From: UBA3537 sp038138145
GTDB taxonomy: Bacteria > Bacteroidota > Bacteroidia > Flavobacteriales > Flavobacteriaceae
DNA: 64,000 nt
NCBI GenBank assembly: GCA_038138145.1
Contig: JAYQDD010000003.1
Coordinates: 124,001-188,000 of the forward strand
Direction: 5' to 3'
Below the pieces are notes generated by a model. The model did not search any database, was not told the origin of the DNA, and saw only the letters and a list, made by a program, of their open reading frames with translations. A program made the position numbers and the translations under genes. Of this stretch, positions 1-9,290 are shown piece by piece. Within the stretch, counting starts at the first letter, position 1. Each line of letters starts with the position of its first letter.

Positions 1-276
1 GTTCAAATAGCTTTGTGCCTTGTTTTAGGGGTCTTTTTTATCAAGTTTGCACAGCAAATGAAACTCAATGTTTTGGACGATACAAGTTTATGGATTGTAT
101 CCATAGGGATTGTTGGTTTTATCTTATTTAAAAACTGGATGGGTTATAATGGGAAAAAGCGTGCGGTACTCGTATCAAAAAATGTAAAACGTTCCAAAAG
201 ACACTCTATTTTGGTTTTGATTCTTATTCCGATTACTGTTTTTACTCTGGCTTTTATCTTATTTAAAGCAGCATAA
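1..276 (+). CDS. Unknown membrane protein, 5' end outside window or TTG start
   Basis: The frame is open from base 1, so the gene probably begins upstream; a TTG at 13 is the only start codon visible near the edge. The visible part has three hydrophobic stretches: at the extreme N-terminus, around bases 85-130, and at the C-terminus around bases 205-265. A strongly basic segment (KKRAVLVSKNVKRSKRH) lies between the second and third. This suggests a small inner-membrane protein with a cytoplasmic basic loop. I do not recognise the family. It runs convergent to the OmpA-family gene and shares a hairpin terminator with it. Confidence 0.6.
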   Translation, partial: VQIALCLVLGVFFIKFAQQMKLNVLDDTSLWIVSIGIVGFILFKNWMGYNGKKRAVLVSKNVKRSKRHSILVLILIPITVFTLAFILFKAA

Positions 277-306
277 AAAAACCCCCACTGTTGTGGAGGT
301 CTTTTC
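276..306. terminator. Shared terminator between convergent genes
   Basis: An A-run, then ACCCCCAC, a short loop, GTGGAGGT (one mismatch) and CTTTT. It lies between two convergent stop codons and could terminate both directions. Confidence 0.6.
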
Positions 307-323
307 ATAATTAAGATTTTATA

Positions 324-2234
324 CTATTCGTTGTTTGGATTGCCTTTTAGAATAATAAATTCTGAACGTCTATTCATTTGATGTTCGTCTTCGCTACATC
401 CAGTTCCACAATCATTTACTGGAGTAGTTTCACCCATACCAACACCAGTAATTCTTTCTGCGGCGATGCCTTTAGAGATGACATATTGCGCCGTAGTGAG
501 TGCCCGTCTTTCCGACAATTTTTGATTGTAGGTAGCACTACCTCTAGCATCTGTGTGCGACTCTGCACGCAATACAATAGATTCATATTTATTCATGAGT
601 TGCACCAATTTGTCCAGTTCAAAAGCGGCTTGAGCCGTAATGTTTGATTTGTCAAAATCAAAATAAATAGGATTAAGTACTACTTTGTTGGCAAGAATAA
701 TTTCATCTATTGGATCCAATACAATTTCCGTAGAAACTTCTTCTTCGCTTGTTCCAGCAACAAATCCAGTGCCGCTTTCATAGTCATCCATGGATGCACT
801 CAAACTTAAGTCTGTATCACATTCAACAATATAATTCACTTCACCTTTTTTAGAGGTAATTTTAGCGCCTAAAACATTACCTTCCGAATCCAATACATTT
901 ACAGAAGCTCCCGCAAGAACAAGCCCAGTTTCACTGTCCTTAACCGTTACAGTTACTAAAACATCACAAATGGGTTGTAACACTTTTACGGCATAGATGT
1001 CGTCGCTACCAGCGCCACCTTCGCGGTTTGAAGACACAAATCCTTCTCCAGACTCATCATCAATACTAAACGCAAAATCATCTGCATTGCCATTTACGGG
1101 AATACCAACGTTTCGAATTGGGCCAACTTTTCCATCTACAAGTTTAGCAAAAAACACATCCATCCCCCCAAGACCTAAATGACCATCAGAGGAGAAATAA
1201 AGGGTATTGTCTGCGCTTACAAAAGGGAACATTTCTTGCCCTTCTGTGTTTAGTTTTTGCCCTAAATTAGTGGCTTCACCTACGCTACCATCATCATTGA
1301 TTGGTGCAGAATATATATCAAATTGCCCCATTCCTCCGGCCATGTCAGAAGCAAAAAACAATGTTTTTCCATCTGGGCTTACAGCTGGGTTTTTTACGGA
1401 GTAGTTTTCTGAATTTAAAGACAACGCTTCTCCTTCGGACCAACTCCCCAATTCTTTCGTTGATTTATAAAGATTTAGTACACTGAATTTATTTCTTGAT
1501 AAAGAGTCTCGCTCAAAAATTTTGTCATAAAAACTTTCTCTTGAGAAGTACATTGTGTTTCCGTCTGGTGAGAAAGAAACAACACCTTCGTGGTATTTCG
1601 TATTAACTGTTTCTACTGGTGTAGGCGTTTGAAAAGAGCCATCGTTATTTTTGCTTGCAACATAAATATCTAAAAATGGTTCTTCATTCCAGCCATAGCT
1701 TTTTCCTATTTCATTTCTGGCTGTGGCAATATACAATTGACCTCCTTGAAGAGTGCCTCCAAAATCTGAATATGCCGAGTTGATACCTGCATCTTGAACA
1801 TTGAATTTCTTTCCTTTCTCAAGAATTTTTGGCAAATAGTTTGGATTTTCAACAAAGGCAATTGCTCTGTGATCTGCAGGACGCATTGAAGCAAATTTTG
1901 CCATTTGTGTGTTGGACTCTTCATATTTTCCATTGGCTTTTAGCATCTGCGCATATTTGTAAATTGTTTCAGGTGCTTCAGATGTTTTAAGTGTTTTTGC
2001 ATACCATTTTTCTGCTTCAACGGTGTTGAATACATTGTAATAGGCCTCTGCAAGTTGTCCATAGACATAGGCATCTGCATTTCCTTTTGCAATGAGTTCT
2101 TCATAAGCTTTTGCTGCTTCCACAAATGCAAACTTAGAGAAGAGTTTATCGGCCTTTTTTGTGGCTTTTGATTGCGCATTGGCAAATAAGCCAGTGATTA
2201 GTATGATTATAAAAATTGAACTGTATTTTTTCAT
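324..2234 (-). CDS. OmpA-family protein with TPR, PD40 propeller and CRD (PorE-like)
   Basis: 636 residues with a signal peptide ending near FANAQ. In order: TPR-like helices (about 25-115), WD40-like PD40 propeller repeats (about 150-390, with SPDGxTMYFS and SPDGKTLFFAS motifs), a carboxypeptidase-regulatory-like domain (about 420-500), and an OmpA C-terminal peptidoglycan-binding domain (about 520-636, with ESHTDARGS near 558 and NRRSEF near 620). This order matches the family of PorE, a periplasmic type IX secretion component that tethers the machine to peptidoglycan. Such genes also commonly sit next to secreted substrates as accessory copies. It is the last gene of a three-gene minus-strand unit, 21 bases after the PorP/SprF-like gene. 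Whether it is the core PorE or a paralogue dedicated to the neighbouring substrate cannot be told here. Confidence 0.88.
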   Translation of the reverse strand: MKKYSSIFIIILITGLFANAQSKATKKADKLFSKFAFVEAAKAYEELIAKGNADAYVYGQLAEAYYNVFNTVEAEKWYAKTLKTSEAPETIYKYAQMLKANGKYEESNTQMAKFASMRPADHRAIAFVENPNYLPKILEKGKKFNVQDAGINSAYSDFGGTLQGGQLYIATARNEIGKSYGWNEEPFLDIYVASKNNDGSFQTPTPVETVNTKYHEGVVSFSPDGNTMYFSRESFYDKIFERDSLSRNKFSVLNLYKSTKELGSWSEGEALSLNSENYSVKNPAVSPDGKTLFFASDMAGGMGQFDIYSAPINDDGSVGEATNLGQKLNTEGQEMFPFVSADNTLYFSSDGHLGLGGMDVFFAKLVDGKVGPIRNVGIPVNGNADDFAFSIDDESGEGFVSSNREGGAGSDDIYAVKVLQPICDVLVTVTVKDSETGLVLAGASVNVLDSEGNVLGAKITSKKGEVNYIVECDTDLSLSASMDDYESGTGFVAGTSEEEVSTEIVLDPIDEIILANKVVLNPIYFDFDKSNITAQAAFELDKLVQLMNKYESIVLRAESHTDARGSATYNQKLSERRALTTAQYVISKGIAAERITGVGMGETTPVNDCGTGCSEDEHQMNRRSEFIILKGNPNNE

Positions 2235-2255
2235 GATAATGTACTTAGCTTAGTT

Positions 2256-3167
2256 TTAGAAATAACGAGGTGATCTTGAGACTTTAGATGAAAATCTGAA
2301 ATCAAAATTGATAAAAACTTCGTGAGATGAATTTGTAACGATGTCCAAATCGGATCGAATGGCATCATAGGCATACCCAATGCGCAAATTATCCATCACT
2401 TGAAAATTAATCATTCCACTGAATGAATCTTCAAGACGATAACCGACCCCAACTTCAATCAAATCATACATAAATAAGTTGGCATTGATGTCGTAACTTA
2501 TAGGTGCATCAAATGCATATTTAAGCAGTGCATGTGGTTTGAGCTTGAAGTTTTCGGACAAATCAAAAACATACCCAGCGGCTGCAAACAAGTGCTCTGA
2601 CTCTGAGCCAATTTTCGATCCGTTATAATCTAGATGTACTCCATTTAAAATATTTGGAACGGACACAGAAATATAATATTTGTTGGGTTTATAGAAATAA
2701 ACACCAGCCCCAATATTTGGGGTAGTTTCATTAACATTTTGTGAAAAGTTGGGATCAAAATCATCAACTAACTCAAGACCGATTAAGCCAATGTCATGAA
2801 ACGTAAACCCTCCTTTGACGCCAAAGGCAAGTCGTGTTTCCATCCCCGTAGGAATGGTGTAGGAAACATCTACATAGGCATTGGTTTCCTGTACAGGACC
2901 AATTTGGTCTGAAATTACAGAAAGTCCGAGCGCCAATTGTTTTCCTACAGGCGAGTGAATATTGAATGTATAAGTTTCAGGACCACCATCCAAGCCTACC
3001 CATTGACTACGGTACAATGCCCCAATGGACAACCCCTCTGAAATACCTGCATAGGCCGGATTTACAATATTCATGTTGTACATATATTGCGTGTACTGAG
3101 GATCTTGTTGAGCAGACACATGGTGCGCAATGAGTACGGCAAAAAATATTAGAATTAACTTTTTCAT
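2256..3167 (-). CDS. Type IX secretion PorP/SprF family outer membrane protein
   Basis: 303 residues. Signal peptide (about 1-19) followed by the family hallmark QQDPQYTQYMYNMNIVNPAYAG, then repeated amphipathic beta strands up to a basic aromatic C-terminus (RSPRYF). PorP/SprF proteins are outer membrane barrels. In gliding flavobacteria, type B C-terminal domain substrates generally need a cognate PorP/SprF partner, SprF for SprB being the model. The gene lies directly between a type B substrate gene and an OmpA-family gene, so I infer that it serves the protein encoded at 3191-7864. Confidence 0.92.
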   Translation of the reverse strand: MKKLILIFFAVLIAHHVSAQQDPQYTQYMYNMNIVNPAYAGISEGLSIGALYRSQWVGLDGGPETYTFNIHSPVGKQLALGLSVISDQIGPVQETNAYVDVSYTIPTGMETRLAFGVKGGFTFHDIGLIGLELVDDFDPNFSQNVNETTPNIGAGVYFYKPNKYYISVSVPNILNGVHLDYNGSKIGSESEHLFAAAGYVFDLSENFKLKPHALLKYAFDAPISYDINANLFMYDLIEVGVGYRLEDSFSGMINFQVMDNLRIGYAYDAIRSDLDIVTNSSHEVFINFDFRFSSKVSRSPRYF

Positions 3168-3190
3168 TGTTTTATTGTTAGTTGTATTGG

Positions 3191-6100
3191 TTAGTAATTA
3201 AGATAAATCCAGCTAATGGTTGGTTCGCGACCAGAAGCGTATTGTATGACATAGAAATAGGTGCCTACTGGTAATAACTCGTTTGATGAATTGTTATTTC
3301 CATCTTGACCACACCAATGGTCTACATAATCATTAAGCTCAAAGACTTTTACGCCATATCTATTATAGATTTCAGCTTTTATGATGTCTTCTTGCGCTTC
3401 CAAATGATCAAGAACGAGGCAGTCGTTAAAACCATCACCATTGGGTGAGATTCCTTGTGGAATATCGACACAATTTTGGTTTTGGTAATAATTTACATCA
3501 ATGACCGTCTCAGAGGCGCACATGGATGTTAACTCAGTTACAACGACGACAACAGGACCATTAGTCATATCTTCATCGTGGATAAAAGTTCCAGTTGTGT
3601 TCTCCTCCATTAGTTCATTGTCTATATACCACGCGTAGCCGTACGTTCCAGTCATATCTGGATCACTGGTAATGTTTACACTAAGTTCAACTTCACCATT
3701 AGCACATTTCAGGAACGAAGTTCCGTCTTCTAAAACAGGAACAACCCCTTGTGATACAGTAATGGTTGTACTCGCAAAACACATCGTTACTTCGTTGTAG
3801 GCGGTTACAAGGTATTCTCCAAATTCTTGAGAACCTTCTTCGAATACAAATGTATTTTCAGGTCCAAATTGAACATCAACATTGTCAAAGGTCCAATAAT
3901 AAATCAAATCAGGTGATTGTTGAGAAGGGTCAACATTGACTTCCAGAACAACCTCTTCACCTTCACAGACAAACACATCGTTTTCTACAGCAACAGGAAT
4001 TGGTGTTGGTGTAATTTCAACAAGCACGGTATCGGTTACCGTTGCAGTCTCACCATTACATAGATTGTATGTTACCGCGGCTGTGTAGGTTGTTGTTTCT
4101 TCTGGGTAAACAGTGATTGTACTTTCTGTGCCAAGTAGCGTATCTCCATCATACCAACCAAAGGTATAATTTGCATCACCTACAGATGGTGTAAAACGCC
4201 AGAATTCGTTAGTAGCTTCCCAAACTCCTGTGTTTCTGTCGGGTGGGGTAAATGCAATGGTGTCATCGATGTTTTGAATTCCAACAACAGCCAAACCACC
4301 ATTCCAATCTGTACAAAGAGGTTTGTCATAGATATTGATGTCTATTGTATTGGATGACTCATAAAGAATAATTTGAGAGGTAGTATAGTATTGATTACAA
4401 TCAAATCCAAAATGCCATACTTGGTTATAATTAACAACAAATTGTCGTGCAGGAGCCGAACCAAGAATGACATAGTTGATCTCACCACCTTCGGATGGGT
4501 CAATATCATGCCCTACCCCGAATATGTTGGCTTCGTAAATTGTACTGTTCGATCCATCGGGTAAAGTGTCGCCTGTATCTAAAGACCAGCCATTACCTTC
4601 ACCAGCATTGTCTAATTCAAAAGATAAAACCCCATTAGAACCAATTAAGATTTGACTATATGTATCTCCAAAAAAGCAAAATTCAAATCCTAAATCAATC
4701 ACTTCAGACCACTCATCGTCAATATCCAAACTTGTAGGGATACCACCGACCAGTGAAGGCGTTGGGCAGTTTTGCTGAACTGTAATTTCATAAGATGTTG
4801 TATCCTGCCCCGCTATATGATAGTATGCAGTCAGTTCTGTAGCAGGATCATTATCGCTACAAAATGTTGTGTCTTCTCCAGCGTAAACAATCGAACATTC
4901 ATTAGGGGGTGGAGGACATAAGAATGTGAGGGTGTCACTTTCCACAAGACAACTTATGTCGTCTGTATTTAGTACAGAAATGACCACTTGAGTATCGGCA
5001 GCATATGGACCAAAAGTCACCACACTTGCTGCTGTTGCTGTTTGAGCAGCACTTCCTTGATTATCAGTCAACTCAAGGTTCACAGCACCTCCCATGTCGG
5101 TGATGTTAGCTTCAACATAAAATTCTTGAACAGGTTCGCAACTACCTACTATATCAAATTCAATGGTTTGCGTAATACAAGTTTTACAAGTGACATCAAA
5201 ATTCCAAGGGGAGTATGTAGTTGAAGATGAGCAACTTACTGATGAATCAGAGTCAACTTCGATATAAATTGATGTAGAAGTAGATTCTACAACAACTCCA
5301 GTTAAATCATTGATACCAGCAGAGTTATTGTTGAACAAAATAGCCCCCGAATTATCTGAACCATCATAAATTGTTAAATCATCATAACTTGCTTCAATAG
5401 TTCCAGCGTTAAACGTGATTTCTAAAGGGAATCCATCAGTCGATGTAAACACCCAGAATGTTGTGTCATTGTTGCTGTAACAATATTCAATATTTACGGG
5501 TTGGCCAGAGGCGCAATCTACTGTATAATTAGTTTGTTGCGTCGTGGTAAAGGTTTCGGGTCCTGACCAAATAGAATAGCCATCATCAGTTCCACAATAT
5601 GCACGAACATAGACATCATAAGTTGTTAAGAATTCTAAGTTAGTAAATGTTGTGGAGTTAATTGCTGTAAAGACACCAGCTCCAGTTGGAGCGGGATCTC
5701 CAACGGGAACAATAACATATTCCCATGATTCATTGCCATTTTGCGCTACCCAATCAAAATCTGCTGTTGTCCCAGTAATGTTTGAAATGTTTAGTCCTGA
5801 CGGATAACCACAGGCTGGAATAGTTTCAACAATAAAATTATCAATGTATAACCTCCAACCATCTAAACCACCGTCAGGAACATGGAAAGCAATATACGAG
5901 ACGCCAGAATACGCAGATAAATCAAACACGTACTCAATATAGTCTGTATTATCATATTCTACCAATGGAGAAATGACGTTGGTGAAATCACCAGGGGCTA
6001 TTCCTGTAGTTGACAATAATACTTCAAAATCATTTGGTTCAAATGATGATTGTACGCGTTGGTGGAATTTTAAACGTTCATTTCCTGTGAGCACTAAGCC

Positions 6101-7864
6101 AGGGGATATAAGCCAATCGTCATTAGACCCAGAGTTGAAATCTGTGTTCATCATAGCGGCTTCATCTCCTTCAAATGGATTGAAGGTGTAATCCATATTC
6201 CACTCATCTGTGTCTCCATTTTCGTTGAGCACGGTCCAACAATTTTGTGTTGTAGAATCTGAATTAAATCCTTCGTAATACGGTATTGTTGAAATGGCAT
6301 CACAGAGAGTAGTAAAGTAAAATGGGCCAGCCCATGTACTAGAACCAGTAGTGGTGCCACAATCTGCAAGAACAAAAAACTCATAATCTGTATTAGGGGC
6401 TAACCCTGTAGCAACGTAAGAGGTTGAACCAACAGCTACACCTGAAGAAGTTGGTGTACCTGTACCTGCTTCTTGGACAACAACTTCGTATCCAATTGCC
6501 CCAGTATCACCAGTCCAACTTAGTGATGCTGTTGATGCCGATGTAGCAGTTGTTGTTAGATCAGATGGTGGTACACACGAAGGAGGTTCAGTAATATTGA
6601 TTTTCATGTCGACAGTCACACCATAGAGTCCATTGTAACAGGGATTGGGAGTGAATTGTCCTGAATCCGCTGTTCCAATTCTTAAGTTGTAAATACCAAG
6701 TGGTGTACCATTTGGTACTGTAAATGATGCGTCTAACGTTGTCGGGTTGTCACTAGTTGAAACGCCATCAAATACAAGTTCTGAATCATTGTCATAAACT
6801 AAATCTCCGTTAAAGTCAATCCAAACATTTGTATCATATGTGTAACCAGTAGCAAATGTAATTTGAAGGTTTGTTTCAATAGCTTGACTAACATCGACAA
6901 TGGGGTCTGTAAAATCTTCATAAGTTACATCCCCTGCAGAAGTGAAGGCTGTTGAACCAAGGATTATTGACGTAATTCCGTCACCATCATTAGATGAAGG
7001 TACAGAATCACAATAACCCATGTAAAATTCGTATGGTCCAACCCAAGAGCTTAAACCATTAGTCCCACAATCCGCTAAAACATAAAATTCATATGATGTA
7101 TTTTCTACAAGACCTGTAGCATTGTAAGATGTTGAGCTTACAGCTACACCCGAAGAGGTTGGTGCACCTATACCTGCTTCTTGGACAACAACTTCATATC
7201 CAGTTGCACTTGAATGACCAGTCCAGCTGAGCGTTGCTTCTGAAAGTGAAGTAGCCGTAGCAGTTAAATCAGATGGATCAATACACGTTGGTGGTGCTTC
7301 TGATGTAATCGTTGGGGATGTGAGACACCAACCCCAAGCCCAACCATCTTGGTCGTCGTAACTTATACGGTACTGAAACCCAGATAATTGATTAGTGCTG
7401 AAGCCTGAGATATCTAAAACTGGAGTTGTGTAAGCTAAAGTAGATGCACAGTTTTCATAGTCAATCGTAGAAGTGGAGTTTTCGACAAAAGTTTCTAAGG
7501 TCGACCATGTCATTGTATCCGCGTCATAAGTCTCGATTAAAAGAATATCTCCTAATTCATTATAAACGTATTCTCCGTTAATTGTAATCCAAGTTTCGCC
7601 TCCAGCGCTGGCTGAGGTGAGATCAATTATCGGTGATGTTACTTGGAGATCATCATCTGAAGAGTTCCCCGCTCCGTCATCGTCCCAAGTCAATGTAGTA
7701 CCATCAGTTGTTGGATTAGAGAGAAGTCCTGCCGCATTATAAGTGCCAGAAATTGTCCAATTACCATTAGGCCATGACGCAGATTCATTGAGGATTTGTC
7801 CGAATGAATAAACTGAGAAGAATAAGAATAATGAGCAAAGAACTGCTGTAGTAATATTTTTCAT
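3191..7864 (-). CDS. Large secreted multidomain protein with type B T9SS sorting domain
   Basis: 1557 residues. Signal peptide 1-22 (ends SVYSFGQ). Then an N-terminal beta domain (25-190), fibronectin type III repeat 1 (about 193-282), a GEVED-like domain (about 285-425, with VWIDFNGDLVYD), FN3 repeat 2 (about 430-520), a cleaved-adhesin/MAM-like domain (about 525-685), FN3 repeat 3 (about 687-775), a CUB-like domain (about 780-895), a nidogen-like domain (about 1035-1230), and Ig/PKD-like segments to about 1460. It ends in the gliding-motility-associated C-terminal domain (about 1465-1557, GISPNGDGFNDCL then NRYGVKVFE). This is a type IX secreted surface adhesin or motility accessory protein, Asp/Thr-rich with many Cys. 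The two first FN3 repeats are nearly identical. It leads the three-gene unit with the PorP/SprF and OmpA genes. Its ligand is unknown. Confidence 0.9.
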   Translation of the reverse strand: MKNITTAVLCSLFLFFSVYSFGQILNESASWPNGNWTISGTYNAAGLLSNPTTDGTTLTWDDDGAGNSSDDDLQVTSPIIDLTSASAGGETWITINGEYVYNELGDILLIETYDADTMTWSTLETFVENSTSTIDYENCASTLAYTTPVLDISGFSTNQLSGFQYRISYDDQDGWAWGWCLTSPTITSEAPPTCIDPSDLTATATSLSEATLSWTGHSSATGYEVVVQEAGIGAPTSSGVAVSSTSYNATGLVENTSYEFYVLADCGTNGLSSWVGPYEFYMGYCDSVPSSNDGDGITSIILGSTAFTSAGDVTYEDFTDPIVDVSQAIETNLQITFATGYTYDTNVWIDFNGDLVYDNDSELVFDGVSTSDNPTTLDASFTVPNGTPLGIYNLRIGTADSGQFTPNPCYNGLYGVTVDMKINITEPPSCVPPSDLTTTATSASTASLSWTGDTGAIGYEVVVQEAGTGTPTSSGVAVGSTSYVATGLAPNTDYEFFVLADCGTTTGSSTWAGPFYFTTLCDAISTIPYYEGFNSDSTTQNCWTVLNENGDTDEWNMDYTFNPFEGDEAAMMNTDFNSGSNDDWLISPGLVLTGNERLKFHQRVQSSFEPNDFEVLLSTTGIAPGDFTNVISPLVEYDNTDYIEYVFDLSAYSGVSYIAFHVPDGGLDGWRLYIDNFIVETIPACGYPSGLNISNITGTTADFDWVAQNGNESWEYVIVPVGDPAPTGAGVFTAINSTTFTNLEFLTTYDVYVRAYCGTDDGYSIWSGPETFTTTQQTNYTVDCASGQPVNIEYCYSNNDTTFWVFTSTDGFPLEITFNAGTIEASYDDLTIYDGSDNSGAILFNNNSAGINDLTGVVVESTSTSIYIEVDSDSSVSCSSSTTYSPWNFDVTCKTCITQTIEFDIVGSCEPVQEFYVEANITDMGGAVNLELTDNQGSAAQTATAASVVTFGPYAADTQVVISVLNTDDISCLVESDTLTFLCPPPPNECSIVYAGEDTTFCSDNDPATELTAYYHIAGQDTTSYEITVQQNCPTPSLVGGIPTSLDIDDEWSEVIDLGFEFCFFGDTYSQILIGSNGVLSFELDNAGEGNGWSLDTGDTLPDGSNSTIYEANIFGVGHDIDPSEGGEINYVILGSAPARQFVVNYNQVWHFGFDCNQYYTTSQIILYESSNTIDINIYDKPLCTDWNGGLAVVGIQNIDDTIAFTPPDRNTGVWEATNEFWRFTPSVGDANYTFGWYDGDTLLGTESTITVYPEETTTYTAAVTYNLCNGETATVTDTVLVEITPTPIPVAVENDVFVCEGEEVVLEVNVDPSQQSPDLIYYWTFDNVDVQFGPENTFVFEEGSQEFGEYLVTAYNEVTMCFASTTITVSQGVVPVLEDGTSFLKCANGEVELSVNITSDPDMTGTYGYAWYIDNELMEENTTGTFIHDEDMTNGPVVVVVTELTSMCASETVIDVNYYQNQNCVDIPQGISPNGDGFNDCLVLDHLEAQEDIIKAEIYNRYGVKVFELNDYVDHWCGQDGNNNSSNELLPVGTYFYVIQYASGREPTISWIYLNY

Positions 7865-8017
7865 CTTGTAAATTGGTTAATTTGAATTCATGAATTTAAC
7901 AAAATCGCAACACATTTTATAATATTTTGCTAAATTAATGGATAAAAAACACAAATCTTCGATAAAATGTATTGTTATTTCGATTTAAAATATCTCTATC
8001 GTCTCTTTTTTAATCCG

Positions 8018-8025
8018 TAATTTTG
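8018..8025 (+). promoter_or_regulatory. -7 promoter box of hflX (near-leaderless)
   Basis: TAATTTTG fits the Bacteroidota -7 consensus TAnnTTTG. It ends only 8 bases before the hflX ATG, so the transcript would have little or no leader. No clear TTTG at -33 is seen. Confidence 0.55.
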
Positions 8026-8033
8026 CAATCATC

Positions 8034-9245
8034 ATGATAGAGAAAAAAAACAGTGTTTTGGAAAAAGCTGTGCTTATTGGCGTGATTACCAAAGCACAAA
8101 ACGAAGAGCAATCCAAAGAATATTTGGATGAGTTAGCGTTTTTGACCTACACTGCTGGTGGAGAAGTTGTAAAACGCTTTACGCAAAAGATGGATATGCC
8201 TAACCCCAAAACTTTTATTGGTTCTGGCAAAATGAAAGATTTAGAGGAATTCATTAAAGACAATAACATTGGGACTGCTATTTTTGATGATGAACTTTCT
8301 GCTGCTCAAGAACGAAACATCAGTAAAATTCTAAACTGTAAAGTTTTAGACCGTACAAATCTTATACTGGATATTTTTGCCCAACGCGCACAAACCAGCT
8401 ATGCTAGAACTCAAGTAGAACTGGCACAATGCCAATATTTATTACCACGACTCAAAGGCATGTGGACACACCTCGAGCGTCAAAAAGGGGGGATCGGAAT
8501 GCGAGGACCCGGTGAAACCGAAATAGAAACTGATCGACGAATAGTAAGAGAGAAAATAGCGCTATTGAAAGCTAAGATCAAAAAAATTGATAAACAAATG
8601 TCCGTTCAGCGTGGCAATCGTGGGGCTTTGGTGCGTGTCGCTTTGGTGGGCTACACCAACGTTGGGAAATCTACGTTGATGAATGTTATTAGCAAATCGG
8701 ATGTTTTTGCTGAGAATAAATTATTTGCAACTTTGGATACTACAGTACGCAAAGTTGTGGTAAAAAACTTGCCCTTTTTGATGAGCGATACCGTAGGGTT
8801 CATCCGTAAACTGCCTACACAATTGGTCGATTCTTTTAAAAGTACTTTGGATGAGGTACGTGAGTCTGATTTATTGTTACATGTCGTGGATATTTCTCAT
8901 CCTAGTTTTGAAGAACACATAGAATCCGTAAATAAAATTTTGGAGGAAATTCATGCTTTGGACAAGCCAACCCTTATGGTATTCAATAAGATTGATGCTT
9001 ATAATCCAGCACCTTTTGATGAAACCGACCTTATGAATCCACGTACCAAGGCACATTATTCACTTCAAGAGTGGAAGGCCACATGGATGTCCAAAATCGG
9101 AGGCCACTCTCTGTTTATCTCTGCATTGAACAAAGAAAACTTAGAAGAATTCCGAAAAAGAGTATACAATGAAGTACGTAAAATCCATGTTCAGCGTTTT
9201 CCTTACAATCATTTTTTGTATCCAGACTATGAAGAACATCAATAA
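8034..9245 (+). CDS. hflX: Ribosome-associated GTPase HflX
   Basis: 403 residues. An N-terminal HflX domain with the signature GMRGPGETEIETDRR (about 162-176) is followed by a coiled linker and a G domain: G1 GYTNVGKST (near 206), G3 DTVGF, G4 NKID. HflX binds the 50S subunit and splits stalled or stress-arrested 70S ribosomes. Length is normal for the family. It is a single gene on the plus strand, divergent from the type IX unit, convergent with the DUF3078 gene, and closed by a strong terminator. A promoter box 8 bases upstream supports this ATG. Confidence 0.95.
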   Translation: MIEKKNSVLEKAVLIGVITKAQNEEQSKEYLDELAFLTYTAGGEVVKRFTQKMDMPNPKTFIGSGKMKDLEEFIKDNNIGTAIFDDELSAAQERNISKILNCKVLDRTNLILDIFAQRAQTSYARTQVELAQCQYLLPRLKGMWTHLERQKGGIGMRGPGETEIETDRRIVREKIALLKAKIKKIDKQMSVQRGNRGALVRVALVGYTNVGKSTLMNVISKSDVFAENKLFATLDTTVRKVVVKNLPFLMSDTVGFIRKLPTQLVDSFKSTLDEVRESDLLLHVVDISHPSFEEHIESVNKILEEIHALDKPTLMVFNKIDAYNPAPFDETDLMNPRTKAHYSLQEWKATWMSKIGGHSLFISALNKENLEEFRKRVYNEVRKIHVQRFPYNHFLYPDYEEHQ

Positions 9246-9270
9246 AAAAAGCACCAAAAGGTGCTTTTTT
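9246..9270. terminator. Bidirectional terminator hflX / DUF3078 gene
   Basis: A-run, GCACC, AAAA loop, GGTGC and T-run: a symmetric hairpin that begins directly after the hflX stop. It can work in both directions between convergent genes. Confidence 0.85.
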
Positions 9271-9290
9271 ACTATTTGATTTGCTCTGTA

